Shown piece by piece: positions 11,521 through 24,365 of a DNA stretch of 64,000 bases. Source of the stretch: Bufo bufo. Taxonomy: Eukaryota > Chordata > Amphibia > Anura > Bufonidae. Location of the stretch: the NCBI RefSeq assembly GCF_905171765.1, contig NC_053392.1, forward strand, positions 111,000,465 to 111,064,464. Direction: 5' to 3'. The position numbers and the translations under genes are program-made. The notes beneath the pieces were generated by a model. It worked only from the letters and a program-made list of their open reading frames with translations. It made no database searches and was not told the origin of the DNA. The first letter of the stretch is position 1. The number at the start of each line of letters is the position of its first letter.

Positions 11521-12960
11521 TGTTTGAGGTCACCCACCGAAGTAACAGACAGATTAACTATATTAATTTCCCTGTCACATATGCAGTGCAGGTGTACCTC
11601 ACACCAAAAATGGGAATATGTCACCCATAAAACTAACAGACGGATTAACTATTATATTTTGTGTCAGGGGTACAGAAATGGTGCATTGCACCCACAAAAA
11701 ATCACTATAAGTCACCCACAGAATTAACAGTCAGATTTATTATTATATTTCTTTGTCAGGGGTGCAAAGCTGGAGTATTGCACCCACAAAAAATCATTAT
11801 AGGTCACCCACAAAACAAATAGCCAGACTCCGAACACTCTCCCTTGCTTCAGCTGCCTGCTTCCTGTCCCTGCACTACTCAGAGCTGATGGGCGGTGCTA
11901 CACGTGATCCAACTTGTATACAGGCTGGGTCCCATGATGCACCAGCCAATCTAGGCATGGCTGTGATGGCTTCTAAGTGCCCACAGATTAAAAGCTTGTT
12001 GATTGGCTGCCCTGCAGTGTTTCAAAAACTTTATTAAATGCCTGAACACCGAACCCAAACTTTTCCGGCAAAGTTCGGGTCCGGGTACCTGAACTCGCAA
12101 AGTTCGGTACGGACCCAAACTATACAGTTCGGGTTCGCTCAACACTAGTCATAAAATACTAATAAATCAATATATCAATGAACATTTCCTACAAAAAAGA
12201 AAAAAAAAGGCAAAACATAATACTAATCCAGTTAATATATTAACTGCGGGCCCTGGGGTCCACACTATGAATTTAAAAAAATAGCAGAGGCATATACTGT
12301 ATATTCTACAAAATCTGTATAGTGTCTGTACTATGGATGCCCAAAATATATTGGTGTTCGCACATTGCAGAATTTGTTGATGTTCTATTACATATAACGT
12401 GCAGTATTTTTCTTAAAATTACATCTTCAGAATGTGGTATTTCAGATGCAGTGCAGGGACAAAATGTATTTTTTTATGTAACATTGAGAACAAAATAGGA
12501 CGTGTGATAATACATGATAGTTCCAAATACCGGATGACTCAAAAGATAAAGACTGTTCAATATATATTTGTATTAAGAATAAACAGTGGTATAAACACCA
12601 TCACTCACGACTACGTCTCAGTTAGGGTGTCTGGATAAAGACTGAGATTAAATGCTGCAGTTATAAAAGTTATTTGGGCTCCATTCAGAGACAGTAATAT
12701 TTGATCACTCCCACGATGTACACACCACTCCACCCTAGCTTTATACTCCACCTCCAGCACACCCAACTAGGCTGGATACACTGCAATAAACCTGCCCCTC
12801 TGTTCTGAGACACTGATTGCCAATCATTGCCACAATGTACAGGCCGGTAATTGCTGAGCCTTCCTGGCCTTCAACTCTACCACCATCAAATACAGCTATG
12901 CTAGACACAATAAACAAACTGCCCCTGAAGTAAGTCCACGACCACCTTGTGCCTGAAGTA

Positions 12961-13797
12961 CAGTACAGACCAAAAGTTTGGACACACCTTCTCATTCAAA
13001 GAGTTTTCTTTATTTTCATGACTATGAAGGCATCAAAACTATGAATTAACACATGTGGAATTATATACATAACAAACAAGTGGGAAACAACTGAAAATAT
13101 GTCATAGCTTAGGTTCTTCAAAGTAGCCACCTTTTGCTTTGATTACTGCTTTTCACACTCTTGGCATTCTCTTGATGAGCTTCAAGAAGTAGTCCCCTGA
13201 AATGGTCTTCCAACAGTCTTGAAGGAGTTCCCAGAGATGCTTAGCACTTGTTGGCCCTTTTGCCTTCAATCTGCGGTCCAGCTCTCCCAAATCATCTCGA
13301 TTGGGTTCAGGTCCGGTGACTGTCGAGGCCAGGTCATCTGGCGCAGCACCCCATCACTCTCCTTCATGGTCAAATAGCCCTTACTTTCAAAGTTTTCCCA
13401 ATTTTTCGGCTGACTTACTGACCTTCATTTCTTAAAGTAATGATGGCCACTCGTTTTTCTTTACTTAGCTGCTTTTTTCTTGCCATAATACAAATTCTAA
13501 CAGTCTATTCAGTAGGACTATCAGCTGTGTATCCACCTGACTTCTCCTCAACGCAACTAATGGTCCCAACCCCATTTATAAAGCAAGAAATCCCACTTAT
13601 TAAACCTGACAGGGCACACCTGTGAAGTGAAAACCATTTCAGGGGACTACCTCTTGAAGCTCATCAAGAGAATGCCAAGAGTGTGCAAAGCAGTAATCAA
13701 AGCAAAAGGTGGCTACTTTGAAGAACCTAGAATATTACATATTTTCAGTTGTTTCACACTTGTTTGTTATGTATATAATTCCACATGTGTTAATTCA
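12961..13797. mobile_element. Tc1 foldback, first copy, unit 2 (right end missing)
   Basis: Equivalent of 4796-5632 with the same truncation point. Confidence 0.85.
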
Positions 13798-13852
13798 TAT
13801 CCACAATTTGTAATGTAAAAAACCCTTGTGCTTAATTTGTGAGATTGAGATA

Positions 13853-14785
13853 CAGTACAGACCAAAAGTTTGGACACACCTTCTCATTCAAAGAGTTTTC
13901 TTTATTTTCATTACTATGAAGGCATCAAAACTATGAATTAACACATGTGGAATTATATACATAACAAACAAGTGTGAAACAACTGAAAATATGTCATATT
14001 CTAGGTTCTTCAAAGTAGCCACCTTTTGCTTTGATTACTGCTTTGCACACTCTTGGCATTCTCTTGATGAGCTTCAAGAGGTAGTCCCCTGAAATGGTCT
14101 TCCAACAGTCTTGAAGGAGTTCCCAGAGATGCTTAGCACTTGTTGGCCCTTTTGCCTTCACTCTGCGGTCCAGCTCACCCCAAACCATCTCGATTGGGTT
14201 CAGGTCTGGTGACTGTGGAGGCCAGGTCATCTGGCGCAGCACCCCATCACTCTCCTTCATGGTCAAATAGCCCTTACTTTCAAAGTTTTCCCAATTTTTC
14301 GGCTGACTGACTGATTTCTTAAAGTAATGATGGCCACTCGTTTTTCTTTACTTAGCTGCTTTTTTTTTGCCATAATACAAATTCTAACAGTCTATTCAGT
14401 AGGACTATCAGCTGTGTATCCACCTGACTTCTCCTCAACGCAACTGATGGTCCCAACCCCATTTATAAGGCAAGAAATCCTACTTATTAAACCTGACAGG
14501 GCACACCTGTGAAGTGAAAATCATTTCAGGGGACTACCTCTTGAAGCTCATCAAGAGAATGCCAAGAGTGTGCAAAGCAGTAATCAAAGCAAAAGGTGGC
14601 TACTTTGAAGAACCTAGAATATGACATATTTTCAGTTATTTCACACTTGTTTGTTATGTATATAATTCCACATGTGTTAATTCATAGTTCTGATGCCTTC
14701 AGTGTGAATCTACAATTTTCATAGTCATGAAAATAAAGAAAACTCTTTGAATGAGAAGGTGTGTCCAAACTTTTGGTCTGTACTG
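13853..14785. mobile_element. Tc1 foldback, second copy, unit 2
   Basis: Same complete ends and TA flanks as 5688-6620. Confidence 0.9.
13994..14266 (-). pseudogene. Tc1 transposase C-terminal fragment, unit 2
   Basis: Same 90-codon frame as unit 1 with no difference seen. Confidence 0.88.
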
Positions 14786-15112
14786 TAAGTTGACCCACAA
14801 GCAAATTAAGCAGGGAGGAATCATGACTTTAGATGGGAAAAATGACGAATATTCTAAAAAACAAATATATAGCACTATATTCTATACTGCTATTTATTCG
14901 TTTTTGACCCACGCCTGTATTGATAGCGTATTATTCGCATATTATGCGATCATTACCTTGCCGATTTTTTGAGTTAAAAAAAGTAGAATATAACAAATAT
15001 TTGAATTCGCAAATTCTTGACGAATATTTGACAAAATATTGTATATTTGAATATGACCCCTGCCGCTCATCACTAATTCAAAATACCGCAGTGACATTCC
15101 CTGTAATTTTTT

Positions 15113-15227
15113 ATTACTCATTCCAATAACAGGGCATCTTACGAGTCCTGTATTGTTATTTATCGTCACTACCTCCACGAGTCGGGAGTGTGTGATTTGA
15201 GCAACACCCGCTTGCCTTCCTTGGATG
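15113..15227 (-). pseudogene. 18S rRNA fragment, unit 2
   Basis: Copy of the 6949-7062 fragment, cut at the same CTTGGATG junction. Confidence 0.88.
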
Positions 15228-15686
15228 GAATTTCCACCTACAGCGAAACAGGTGCGGGTACCAATCCTACCGCACCTGAAAAAAGAGGGTTTTAAGATGT
15301 GTTGGTCACTTCGTATATGAGATCATTCCTGCAGCCATCCCATCGACAGCCGCCCTTTGGGTCCAGCCTCAGGGAACGCCTAGACCGACAGTTGTCCGAC
15401 TACATCGGGTTAACGGCCGATGTTTACGCTCTGAGAATCTAAGAACCCCTTGACTACTGGGTGTGCAGGCTTGACCTGTGGCCAGAGCTGGCACAATTTG
15501 CCATGGAACTCTTTGCTTGCCCCTCGTCGAGTGTTTTGTTCGAAAGGACGTTCAGCGCAGCAGGGGGGGATAGTGACCGATAAGCGCACTCGCCTAGCCT
15601 ACGACAGTGTGGACTACCTCAGATTTTTTAAAATGAATGAGGCATGGATCTCAGAGGAATTCAACACCTGTGATGACCAAGTGTAA
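15228..15686 (+). pseudogene. hAT transposase C-terminal fragment, unit 3
   Basis: Copy of the 7063-7521 fragment with the same frameshift and stop. Confidence 0.85.
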
Positions 15687-15783
15687 TTGAATTTCCTCAT
15701 GCCAGCCCACAAATATCCGCCACCACCCAGAACAAAGAATGGACCTTACCTTATGTATATACAGCTGCATAAAACACCTTTTA

Positions 15784-16203
15784 TGTCAGGTGAATGACTA
15801 ATATTTGGGGCCTGTACTTGCCAACAGTTACATATTTATCCTGTGACCGCCTAATGCACCTCCAGCCAAGGAATCCAAAGTTCTGTGCTGTGAAGTGAAT
15901 GCCTATTGGCAAATTTTTGGGGCCTATACTGGCCGACAGTTACATATTTATCCTGTGACCGCCTAATGTACCTCCAGCCACAGAATCCAAAGTTCTTTGC
16001 TGTCAGGGAAATACCTAATGGATAATTTATGGGGGCCAAAACTGGCCGACAGTTACATATTTATGCTGTCATCGCCTAATGTACCTCCAGCCACAGATTT
16101 CAAAGTTCTGTGCTGTGAAGTGAATGCCTATTGGCAAATTTTTGGGGCCTATACTGGCCGACAGTTACATATTTATCTTGTGACCGCCTAATGTACCTCC
16201 AGC
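15784..16203. repeat. 113-bp minisatellite, unit 3
   Basis: Same four copies as at 7619-8038, with the separated fifth copy at 17317-17418. Confidence 0.85.
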
Positions 16204-17316
16204 CAGTGGCGTACATACAGCGGTCGCAGGGGTCGCACTTGCGACCGTGCTCGGCACTCCAGGGGGCCAGGCCGCCTGTGGACCCGCCCTGCAGTAGTGC
16301 TGTGCCTGTATATCCCGGACGGCCGGCCCGGGGCCCGTCCCCCAGTGTTGAGTTTCCTTGCTGCCAGCCCTACCCTCCCTTGAGTCTCCTCCCCTGAGTC
16401 TCCTCCCCAGCCGGCGGTGCGGCGAGCCGGACATGACGTTGAGATGCAGGGACAGGGAGAAGGCGCCGGAAAAGAAAGGGAGAGGGAGAGCGCTGCGCAA
16501 AGAAGCCGGTCCGGCTTTCAGAGTGAGTGAGGTCTGATGGGGGCTGAGAGTTGGGCAATGTATGTAAAGTTATGACTGGTGACTTGTGCTATGAAGTAAT
16601 GTTTTTTTTTCTGTTGTCTTGGGGTGCAGCTCTTTTGTGTAGGCACTTCTATTGAGCTTCTAGTATATGCTTGGATGTAGCAGTGCTGGTTTTGTCATGC
16701 ATTTTTTTTGCCTTCATATGGTAAAATACTTCATTGGCCTATCAATGGCTTTATAACTAATTCTGCTATATTTCTGTAGCCTGCAACCTCTGACTGCCCA
16801 GTTGGGCTGAAACTACTACACCCAACATGTTCTGGCAGTAATAGTAAATGGATATTGGTGCGATTCTGAGCTACTAGTCTATATAATACATATGTAGCCT
16901 AAATATTTATTAAATAGACTAGTAGCTCAGAATTGTACCAATATCCATTTACTATTACTGCCAGAACATGTTGGGTGTAGTAGTTTCAGCCCAACTGGGC
17001 AGTCAGAGGTTGCAGGCTACAGAAATATAGCAGAGTTAGTTATAAAGCCATTGATAGGCCAATGAAGTATTTTACCATATGAAGGCAAAAAAAATGCATG
17101 ACAAAACCAGACTGCTACATAATGTAGCAGAGTTGGTTTTACGTGGGAATACCATGGGTTATACCAAATATCATCCTCTTGTATACAGTATAATATATAT
17201 ATATATCACATACGCACACACACGCGCGCGGCGGCGGGTTGGGGGGGCGTCGAAGGGGAGGGGGCCCCATGGATCAGTTTCGCATCGGGGCCCTATGGAT
17301 TGTGTGTACGCCACTG
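16204..17316. mobile_element. hAT-type non-autonomous element, unit 3
   Basis: Copy of the 8039-9153 element at the same site, with CCTCCAGC at 16196-16203 and 17317-17324. It moved with the unit rather than inserting independently. Confidence 0.88.
16676..17119. repeat. Long inverted repeat (hairpin), unit 3
   Basis: Copy of the 351-794 hairpin with no obvious arm difference from unit 2. Confidence 0.9.
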
Positions 17317-17781
17317 CCTCCAGCCACAGAATCTAAAGTTCTTTGCTGTCAGGTGAATGCCTATTGGATATTTTTTGGGGCCTGTACTGGCCGACAGTTA
17401 CATTTTTTTATCTCTAGCCACATAATTACACCCTTGTCTCACTCCTCTGACTCTCATTATATTGGCGTATGAACCGCATTCACCATAAGGACCTTCTAAT
17501 GTCACAGGGTCATGTGACTGTGCCCTCCACCCCGTACTGTGCCCCTCACCCCGTACTGTGCCCCCTTATACCCTGCATTGTGCCCTCTTACCACACCCTG
17601 TGCAGTGCCCCTAGTCATTCCCTGTACTGTGCCCTCTTATACCCTTTTATCCGGGCAATGTATATATCCCTTTCCCTACCCACACCATCATTTTTTAGAC
17701 CTGGCATGAGCTGGAAAAATATGCAGATTGCGGTGCTAAGGACCTTTGCGCCACAATCTGTGTCACAAATACGCTAACATA

Positions 17782-18210
17782 GGCTACTTTTACACCGGCG
17801 TTTCTGGGTCCGCTTGTGAGATCCGTTTCAGGGCTCTCACAAGCGGCCCAAAACTAATTAGTTCAGCCCCAATGCATTCTGAATGGTTAAGGATCCATTC
17901 AGAATGCATCAGTTTGGCTGCGTTTGGTCTCCGTTGCGTTTTTTTGGGGGTCACTAAAACGCAGCTTGCAGCGTTTTGGTGTCCACCTGATGATGCAGAG
18001 CCAAACGGATCCGTCCTGACACAATATGGTGCAATTGAAATGGATCCGTCCCCCATTGACTTTCAATGTAAATCAAGACGGATCCTTATTTTTTAATGAA
18101 TAATGCAAACGGATCCGTTCTGAACGGATACAAGCGTTTGCATTATCGGTGCGGATCCGTCTGTGCAGATACAAGATGGATCCGCACCGAACACCAGTGT
18201 GAAAGTAGCC
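17782..18210. mobile_element. GGATCC-rich MITE, unit 3
   Basis: Copy of the 1455-1883 element with the same ends. Confidence 0.72.
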
Positions 18211-19085
18211 AAATGACCACCTAGTTGTATTATTATTCGGTGGTAGGGCTAATATCTTTATATTATATAGATTCTAGTGTATTATACTGTGCTCTGTATC
18301 TCTCAGTAGAAAATGATCCTTGGTAAACAAAGTCCTCATCCCTGACCACCAGGACCAGGTAGCGCTCGGCCTCTCCTCTCCGCCATGCTGCTCCGTTGTG
18401 TACTGGTGCTTATTCTGACACTAGGACTGGGTTCACATCCTAATTTTGCCTTCCATTTAATGCATACCAAAAATCTATGCGTTAACAGATGCCTCAGACT
18501 GATGCCGTACAGTGGCGTCCGTTCACCATACATATTCCATGGTAGAAAAAAATAATTATTTGGGTTAACGTATGCATTTTGTTAATGGACTCTACAGGAT
18601 ACAAAAATGTGGAGTGCTGCATTTTTGTATACATCACACCGATAGGAAATAAAATTTTCTAGGATCCAGCAGGGCACATTTTGGAGAGTTTTCCTTTAAG
18701 ACGCATACAAATGGCCCCTGATTAAAATATTTTTGGTGGGAATTTTTGCCAATGATCCCCCCTGGTATATCACTGTCCATGTTGTGGGACTATTTGTGTA
18801 CCTCTAGTAAGTGTTTGCTGGTTGCAAATATGAGCTGAAGGTTTTTCAGGTACGCCTGCCATTAAAGTGAATGAGGCTCGCCGCGAATGCGCGGTTCGCG
18901 AACATTTGATGTTCGTCCATCACTAGTGGGCAGTAGCAGGACTACTGGCTAGGGGACGGCCATTCTGCTTTTGCACACTGCTCCCTCTTTTGCTGTGCGG
19001 CTGGCGCTGTGTGACCACCACCTCTTCCTCCGAACTGCACATGTCACTCACATTACCTTGATTCCACCCACTCTTCACCCCTGCC

Positions 19086-19682
19086 CTACTTGGCGGTCTG
19101 TACACAGCAGAAAGCCGCATCAGTTGGCACCTGTGTTTCGTCATCATCATCAGTGACGTGCTGTGGTGGTCCTCCCATGTACTCATCTTGAAACATAAGT
19201 GGTTGGGCATCGGTGCACTCAATCTCTTCCACTTCTGGAGCAGGGCTAGGTGGATGGCCCACAGAAACCTTGGCAGCAAAGTCATCAAAAAGCAGAAGAG
19301 ACTGCTGCATGACTTGGGCCTCAGACTGCTTGGCTGATTTGCAAGGGGGTGAGTTGAAAGACTGATGGACATCGGCTGCAGGTGCCAACTGTGGTCTTTC
19401 AGCATGAGACTGGGTGGGAGACAATGTGAAGGAACTGGATCCACTGTCAGCAACCCGATCTACTATCGCCTGTACTTGTTCAGGCCTCACCATTTGTACA
19501 CCGGTATTCGGGCCTACAAAATGACGCTGAACGTTCTGTCGTCTACGTGCACCTGAGGAAGGTGTTTCACTTGGGCGTGTAGCTATTGCAGATTGACCAT
19601 GTCCTCTCCCTGCAACAGGAGCTCCACCAGCACCAGCAGCACCACGACCAGGGCCACGTCCCTTATTTGATGCTCTCCTCAT
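19086..19682 (-). pseudogene. hAT transposase N-terminal fragment, unit 3
   Basis: The protein is identical to that of unit 2 over its 198 codons. Confidence 0.85.
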
Positions 19683-21122
19683 TGTTTGAGGTCACCCACC
19701 GAAGTAACAGACAGATTAACTATATTAATTTCCCTGTCACATATGCAGTGCAGGTGTACCTCACACCAAAAATGGGAATATGTCACCCATAAAACTAACA
19801 GACGGATTAACTATTATATTTTGTGTCAGGGGTACAGAAATGGTGCATTGCACCCACAAAAAATCACTATAAGTCACCCACAGAATTAACAGTCAGATTT
19901 ATTATTATATTTCTTTGTCAGGGGTGCAAAGCTGGAGTATTGCACCCACAAAAAATCATTATAGGTCACCCACAAAACAAATAGCCAGACTCCGAACACT
20001 CTCCCTTGCTTCAGCTGCCTGCTTCCTGTCCCTGCACTACTCAGAGCTGATGGGCGGTGCTACACGTGATCCAACTTGTATACAGGCTGGGTCCCATGAT
20101 GCACCAGCCAATCTAGGCATGGCTGTGATGGCTTCTAAGTGCCCACAGATTAAAAGCTTGTTGATTGGCTGCCCTGCAGTGTTTCAAAAACTTTATTAAA
20201 TGCCTGAACACCGAACCCAAACTTTTCCGGCAAAGTTCGGGTCCGGGTACCTGAACTCGCAAAGTTCGGTACGGACCCAAACTATACAGTTCGGGTTCGC
20301 TCAACACTAGTCATAAAATACTAATAAATCAATATATCAATGAACATTTCCTACAAAAAAGAAAAAAAAAGGCAAAACATAATACTAATCCAGTTAATAT
20401 ATTAACTGCGGGCCCTGGGGTCCACACTATGAATTTAAAAAAATAGCAGAGGCATATACTGTATATTCTACAAAATCTGTATAGTGTCTGTACTATGGAT
20501 GCCCAAAATATATTGGTGTTCGCACATTGCAGAATTTGTTGATGTTCTATTACATATAACGTGCAGTATTTTTCTTAAAATTACATCTTCAGAATGTGGT
20601 ATTTCAGATGCAGTGCAGGGACAAAATGTATTTTTTTATGTAACATTGAGAACAAAATAGGACGTGTGATAATACATGATAGTTCCAAATACCGGATGAC
20701 TCAAAAGATAAAGACTGTTCAATATATATTTGTATTAAGAATAAACAGTGGTATAAACACCATCACTCACGACTACGTCTCAGTTAGGGTGTCTGGATAA
20801 AGACTGAGATTAAATGCTGCAGTTATAAAAGTTATTTGGGCTCCATTCAGAGACAGTAATATTTGATCACTCCCACGATGTACACACCACTCCACCCTAG
20901 CTTTATACTCCACCTCCAGCACACCCAACTAGGCTGGATACACTGCAATAAACCTGCCCCTCTGTTCTGAGACACTGATTGCCAATCATTGCCACAATGT
21001 ACAGGCCGGTAATTGCTGAGCCTTCCTGGCCTTCAACTCTACCACCATCAAATACAGCTATGCTAGACACAATAAACAAACTGCCCCTGAAGTAAGTCCA
21101 CGACCACCTTGTGCCTGAAGTA

Positions 21123-21959
21123 CAGTACAGACCAAAAGTTTGGACACACCTTCTCATTCAAAGAGTTTTCTTTATTTTCATGACTATGAAGGCATCAAAA
21201 CTATGAATTAACACATGTGGAATTATATACATAACAAACAAGTGGGAAACAACTGAAAATATGTCATAGCTTAGGTTCTTCAAAGTAGCCACCTTTTGCT
21301 TTGATTACTGCTTTTCACACTCTTGGCATTCTCTTGATGAGCTTCAAGAAGTAGTCCCCTGAAATGGTCTTCCAACAGTCTTGAAGGAGTTCCCAGAGAT
21401 GCTTAGCACTTGTTGGCCCTTTTGCCTTCAATCTGCGGTCCAGCTCTCCCAAATCATCTCGATTGGGTTCAGGTCCGGTGACTGTCGAGGCCAGGTCATC
21501 TGGCGCAGCACCCCATCACTCTCCTTCATGGTCAAATAGCCCTTACTTTCAAAGTTTTCCCAATTTTTCGGCTGACTTACTGACCTTCATTTCTTAAAGT
21601 AATGATGGCCACTCGTTTTTCTTTACTTAGCTGCTTTTTTCTTGCCATAATACAAATTCTAACAGTCTATTCAGTAGGACTATCAGCTGTGTATCCACCT
21701 GACTTCTCCTCAACGCAACTAATGGTCCCAACCCCATTTATAAAGCAAGAAATCCCACTTATTAAACCTGACAGGGCACACCTGTGAAGTGAAAACCATT
21801 TCAGGGGACTACCTCTTGAAGCTCATCAAGAGAATGCCAAGAGTGTGCAAAGCAGTAATCAAAGCAAAAGGTGGCTACTTTGAAGAACCTAGAATATTAC
21901 ATATTTTCAGTTGTTTCACACTTGTTTGTTATGTATATAATTCCACATGTGTTAATTCA
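21123..21959. mobile_element. Tc1 foldback, first copy, unit 3 (right end missing)
   Basis: Equivalent of 4796-5632 with the same truncation point; unit 4 has no counterpart. Confidence 0.85.
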
Positions 21960-22014
21960 TATCCACAATTTGTAATGTAAAAAACCCTTGTGCTTAATTT
22001 GTGAGATTGAGATA

Positions 22015-22946
22015 CAGTACAGACCAAAAGTTTGGACACACCTTCTCATTCAAAGAGTTTTCTTTATTTTCATTACTATGAAGGCATCAAAACTATGAAT
22101 TAACACATGTGGAATTATATACATAACAAACAAGTGTGAAACAACTGAAAATATGTCATATTCTAGGTTCTTCAAAGTAGCCACCTTTTGCTTTGATTAC
22201 TGCTTTGCACACTCTTGGCATTCTCTTGATGAGCTTCAAGAGGTAGTCCCCTGAAATGGTCTTCCAACAGTCTTGAAGGAGTTCCCAGAGATGCTTAGCA
22301 CTTGTTGGCCCTTTTGCCTTCACTCTGCGGTCCAGCTCACCCCAAACCATCTCGATTGGGTTCAGGTCTGGTGACTGTGGAGGCCAGGTCATCTGGCGCA
22401 GCACCCCATCACTCTCCTTCATGGTCAAATAGCCCTTACTTTCAAGTTTTCCCAATTTTTCGGCTGACTGACTGATTTCTTAAAGTAATGATGGCCACTC
22501 GTTTTTCTTTACTTAGCTGCTTTTTTTTTGCCATAATACAAATTCTAACAGTCTATTCAGTAGGACTATCAGCTGTGTATCCACCTGACTTCTCCTCAAC
22601 GCAACTGATGGTCCCAACCCCATTTATAAGGCAAGAAATCCCACTTATTAAACCTGACAGGGCACACCTGTGAAGTGAAAATCATTTCAGGGGACTACCT
22701 CTTGAAGCTCATCAAGAGAATGCCAAGAGTGTGCAAAGCAGTAATCAAAGCAAAAGGTGGCTACTTTGAAGAACCTAGAATATGACATATTTTCAGTTAT
22801 TTCACACTTGTTTGTTATGTATATAATTCCACATGTGTTAATTCATAGTTCTGATGCCTTCAGTGTGAATCTACAATTTTCATAGTCATGAAAATAAAGA
22901 AAACTCTTTGAATGAGAAGGTGTGTCCAAACTTTTGGTCTGTACTG
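22015..22946. mobile_element. Tc1 foldback, second copy, unit 3
   Basis: Same ends, one base shorter because of the deletion near 22444. Confidence 0.9.
22156..22455 (-). pseudogene. Tc1 transposase C-terminal fragment, unit 3
   Basis: The single-base deletion near 22444 joins nine upstream codons to the same fragment, giving 99 codons. The gain is accidental. Confidence 0.88.
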
Positions 22947-23274
22947 TAAGTTGACCCACAAGCAAATTAAGCAGGGAGGAATCATGACTTTAGATGGGAA
23001 AAATGACGAATATTCTAAAAAACAAATATATAGCACTATATTCTATACTGCTATTTATTCGTTTTTGACCCACGCCTGTATTGATAGCGTATTATTCGCA
23101 TATTATGCGATCATTACCTTGCCGATTTTTTGAGTTAAAAAAAGTAGAATATAACAAATATTTGAATTCGCAAATTCTTGACGAATATTTGACAAAATAT
23201 TGTATATTTGAATATGACCCCTGCCGCTCATCACTAATTCAAAATACCGCAGTGACATTCCCTGTAATTTTTTA

Positions 23275-23388
23275 TTACTCATTCCAATAACAGGGCATCT
23301 TACGAGTCCTGTATTGTTATTTATCGTCACTACCTCCACGAGTCGGGAGTGTGTGATTTGAGCAACACCCGCTTGCCTTCCTTGGATG
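23275..23388 (-). pseudogene. 18S rRNA fragment, unit 3
   Basis: Copy of the 6949-7062 fragment, cut at the same CTTGGATG junction. Confidence 0.88.
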
Positions 23389-23848
23389 GAATTTCCACCT
23401 ACAGCGAAACAGGTGCGGGTACCAATCCTACCGCACCTGAAAAAAGAGGGTTTTAAGATGTGTTGGTCACTTCGTATATGAGATCATTCCTGCAGCCATC
23501 CCATCGACAGCCGCCCTTTGGGTCCAGCCTCAGGGAACGCCTAGACCGACAGTTGTCCGACTACATCGGGTTAACGGCCGATGTTTACGCTCTGAGAATC
23601 TAAGAACCCCTTGACTACTGGGTGTGCAGGCTTGACCTGTGGCCAGAGCTGGCACAATTTGCCATGGAACTCTTTGCTTGCCCCTCGTCGAGTGTTTTGT
23701 TCGAAAGGACGTTCAGCGCAGCAGGGGGGGGATAGTGACCGATAAGCGCACTCGCCTAGCCTACGACAGTGTGGACTACCTCAGATTTTTTAAAATGAAT
23801 GAGGCATGGATCTCAGAGGAATTCAACACCTGTGATGACCAAGTGTAA
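23389..23848 (+). pseudogene. hAT transposase C-terminal fragment, unit 4
   Basis: Same fragment, but the G run near 23723 has eight Gs instead of seven, so the reading phase differs across the AAGG segment. Confidence 0.85.
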
Positions 23849-23945
23849 TTGAATTTCCTCATGCCAGCCCACAAATATCCGCCACCACCCAGAACAAAGA
23901 ATGGACCTTACCTTATGTATATACAGCTGCATAAAACACCTTTTA

Positions 23946-24365
23946 TGTCAGGTGAATGACTAATATTTGGGGCCTGTACTTGCCAACAGTTACATATTTA
24001 TCCTGTGACCGCCTAATGCACCTCCAGCCAAGGAATCCAAAGTTCTGTGCTGTGAAGTGAATGCCTATTGGCAAATTTTTGGGGCCTATACTGGCCGACA
24101 GTTACATATTTATCCTGTGACCGCCTAATGTACCTCCAGCCACAGAATCCAAAGTTCTTTGCTGTCAGGGAAATACCTAATGGATAATTTATGGGGGCCA
24201 AAACTGGCCGACAGTTACATATTTATGCTGTCATCGCCTAATGTACCTCCAGCCACAGATTTCAAAGTTCTGTGCTGTGAAGTGAATGCCTATTGGCAAA
24301 TTTTTGGGGCCTATACTGGCCGACAGTTACATATTTATCTTGTGACCGCCTAATGTACCTCCAGC
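23946..24365. repeat. 113-bp minisatellite, unit 4
   Basis: Same four copies as at 7619-8038, with the separated fifth copy at 25465-25566. Confidence 0.85.

Larger units (their letters stand above)
7063..15227. repeat. Tandem array unit 2 (8165 bp, complete)
   Basis: This complete unit is bounded on both sides by the junction CTTGGATG/GAATTTCC. Order: hAT C-terminal fragment, 113-bp minisatellite interrupted by a hAT-type MITE, cytosine-rich short repeats, GGATCC MITE, hAT N-terminal fragment on the minus strand, two Tc1 foldbacks in direct orientation, a hAT end, and the 18S fragment. Unit-specific changes include TTTTTGCAATCC at about 10281-10292, where the other units have TTTTGCCTTCC. 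Confidence 0.93.
15228..23388. repeat. Tandem array unit 3 (8161 bp, complete)
   Basis: This unit has the same order as unit 2. Distinguishing changes are one C fewer in the TGAGTCTCCTCCCC direct repeat near 16384, and a single-base deletion near 22444 in the second Tc1 copy, which lengthens the open frame there. Confidence 0.93.
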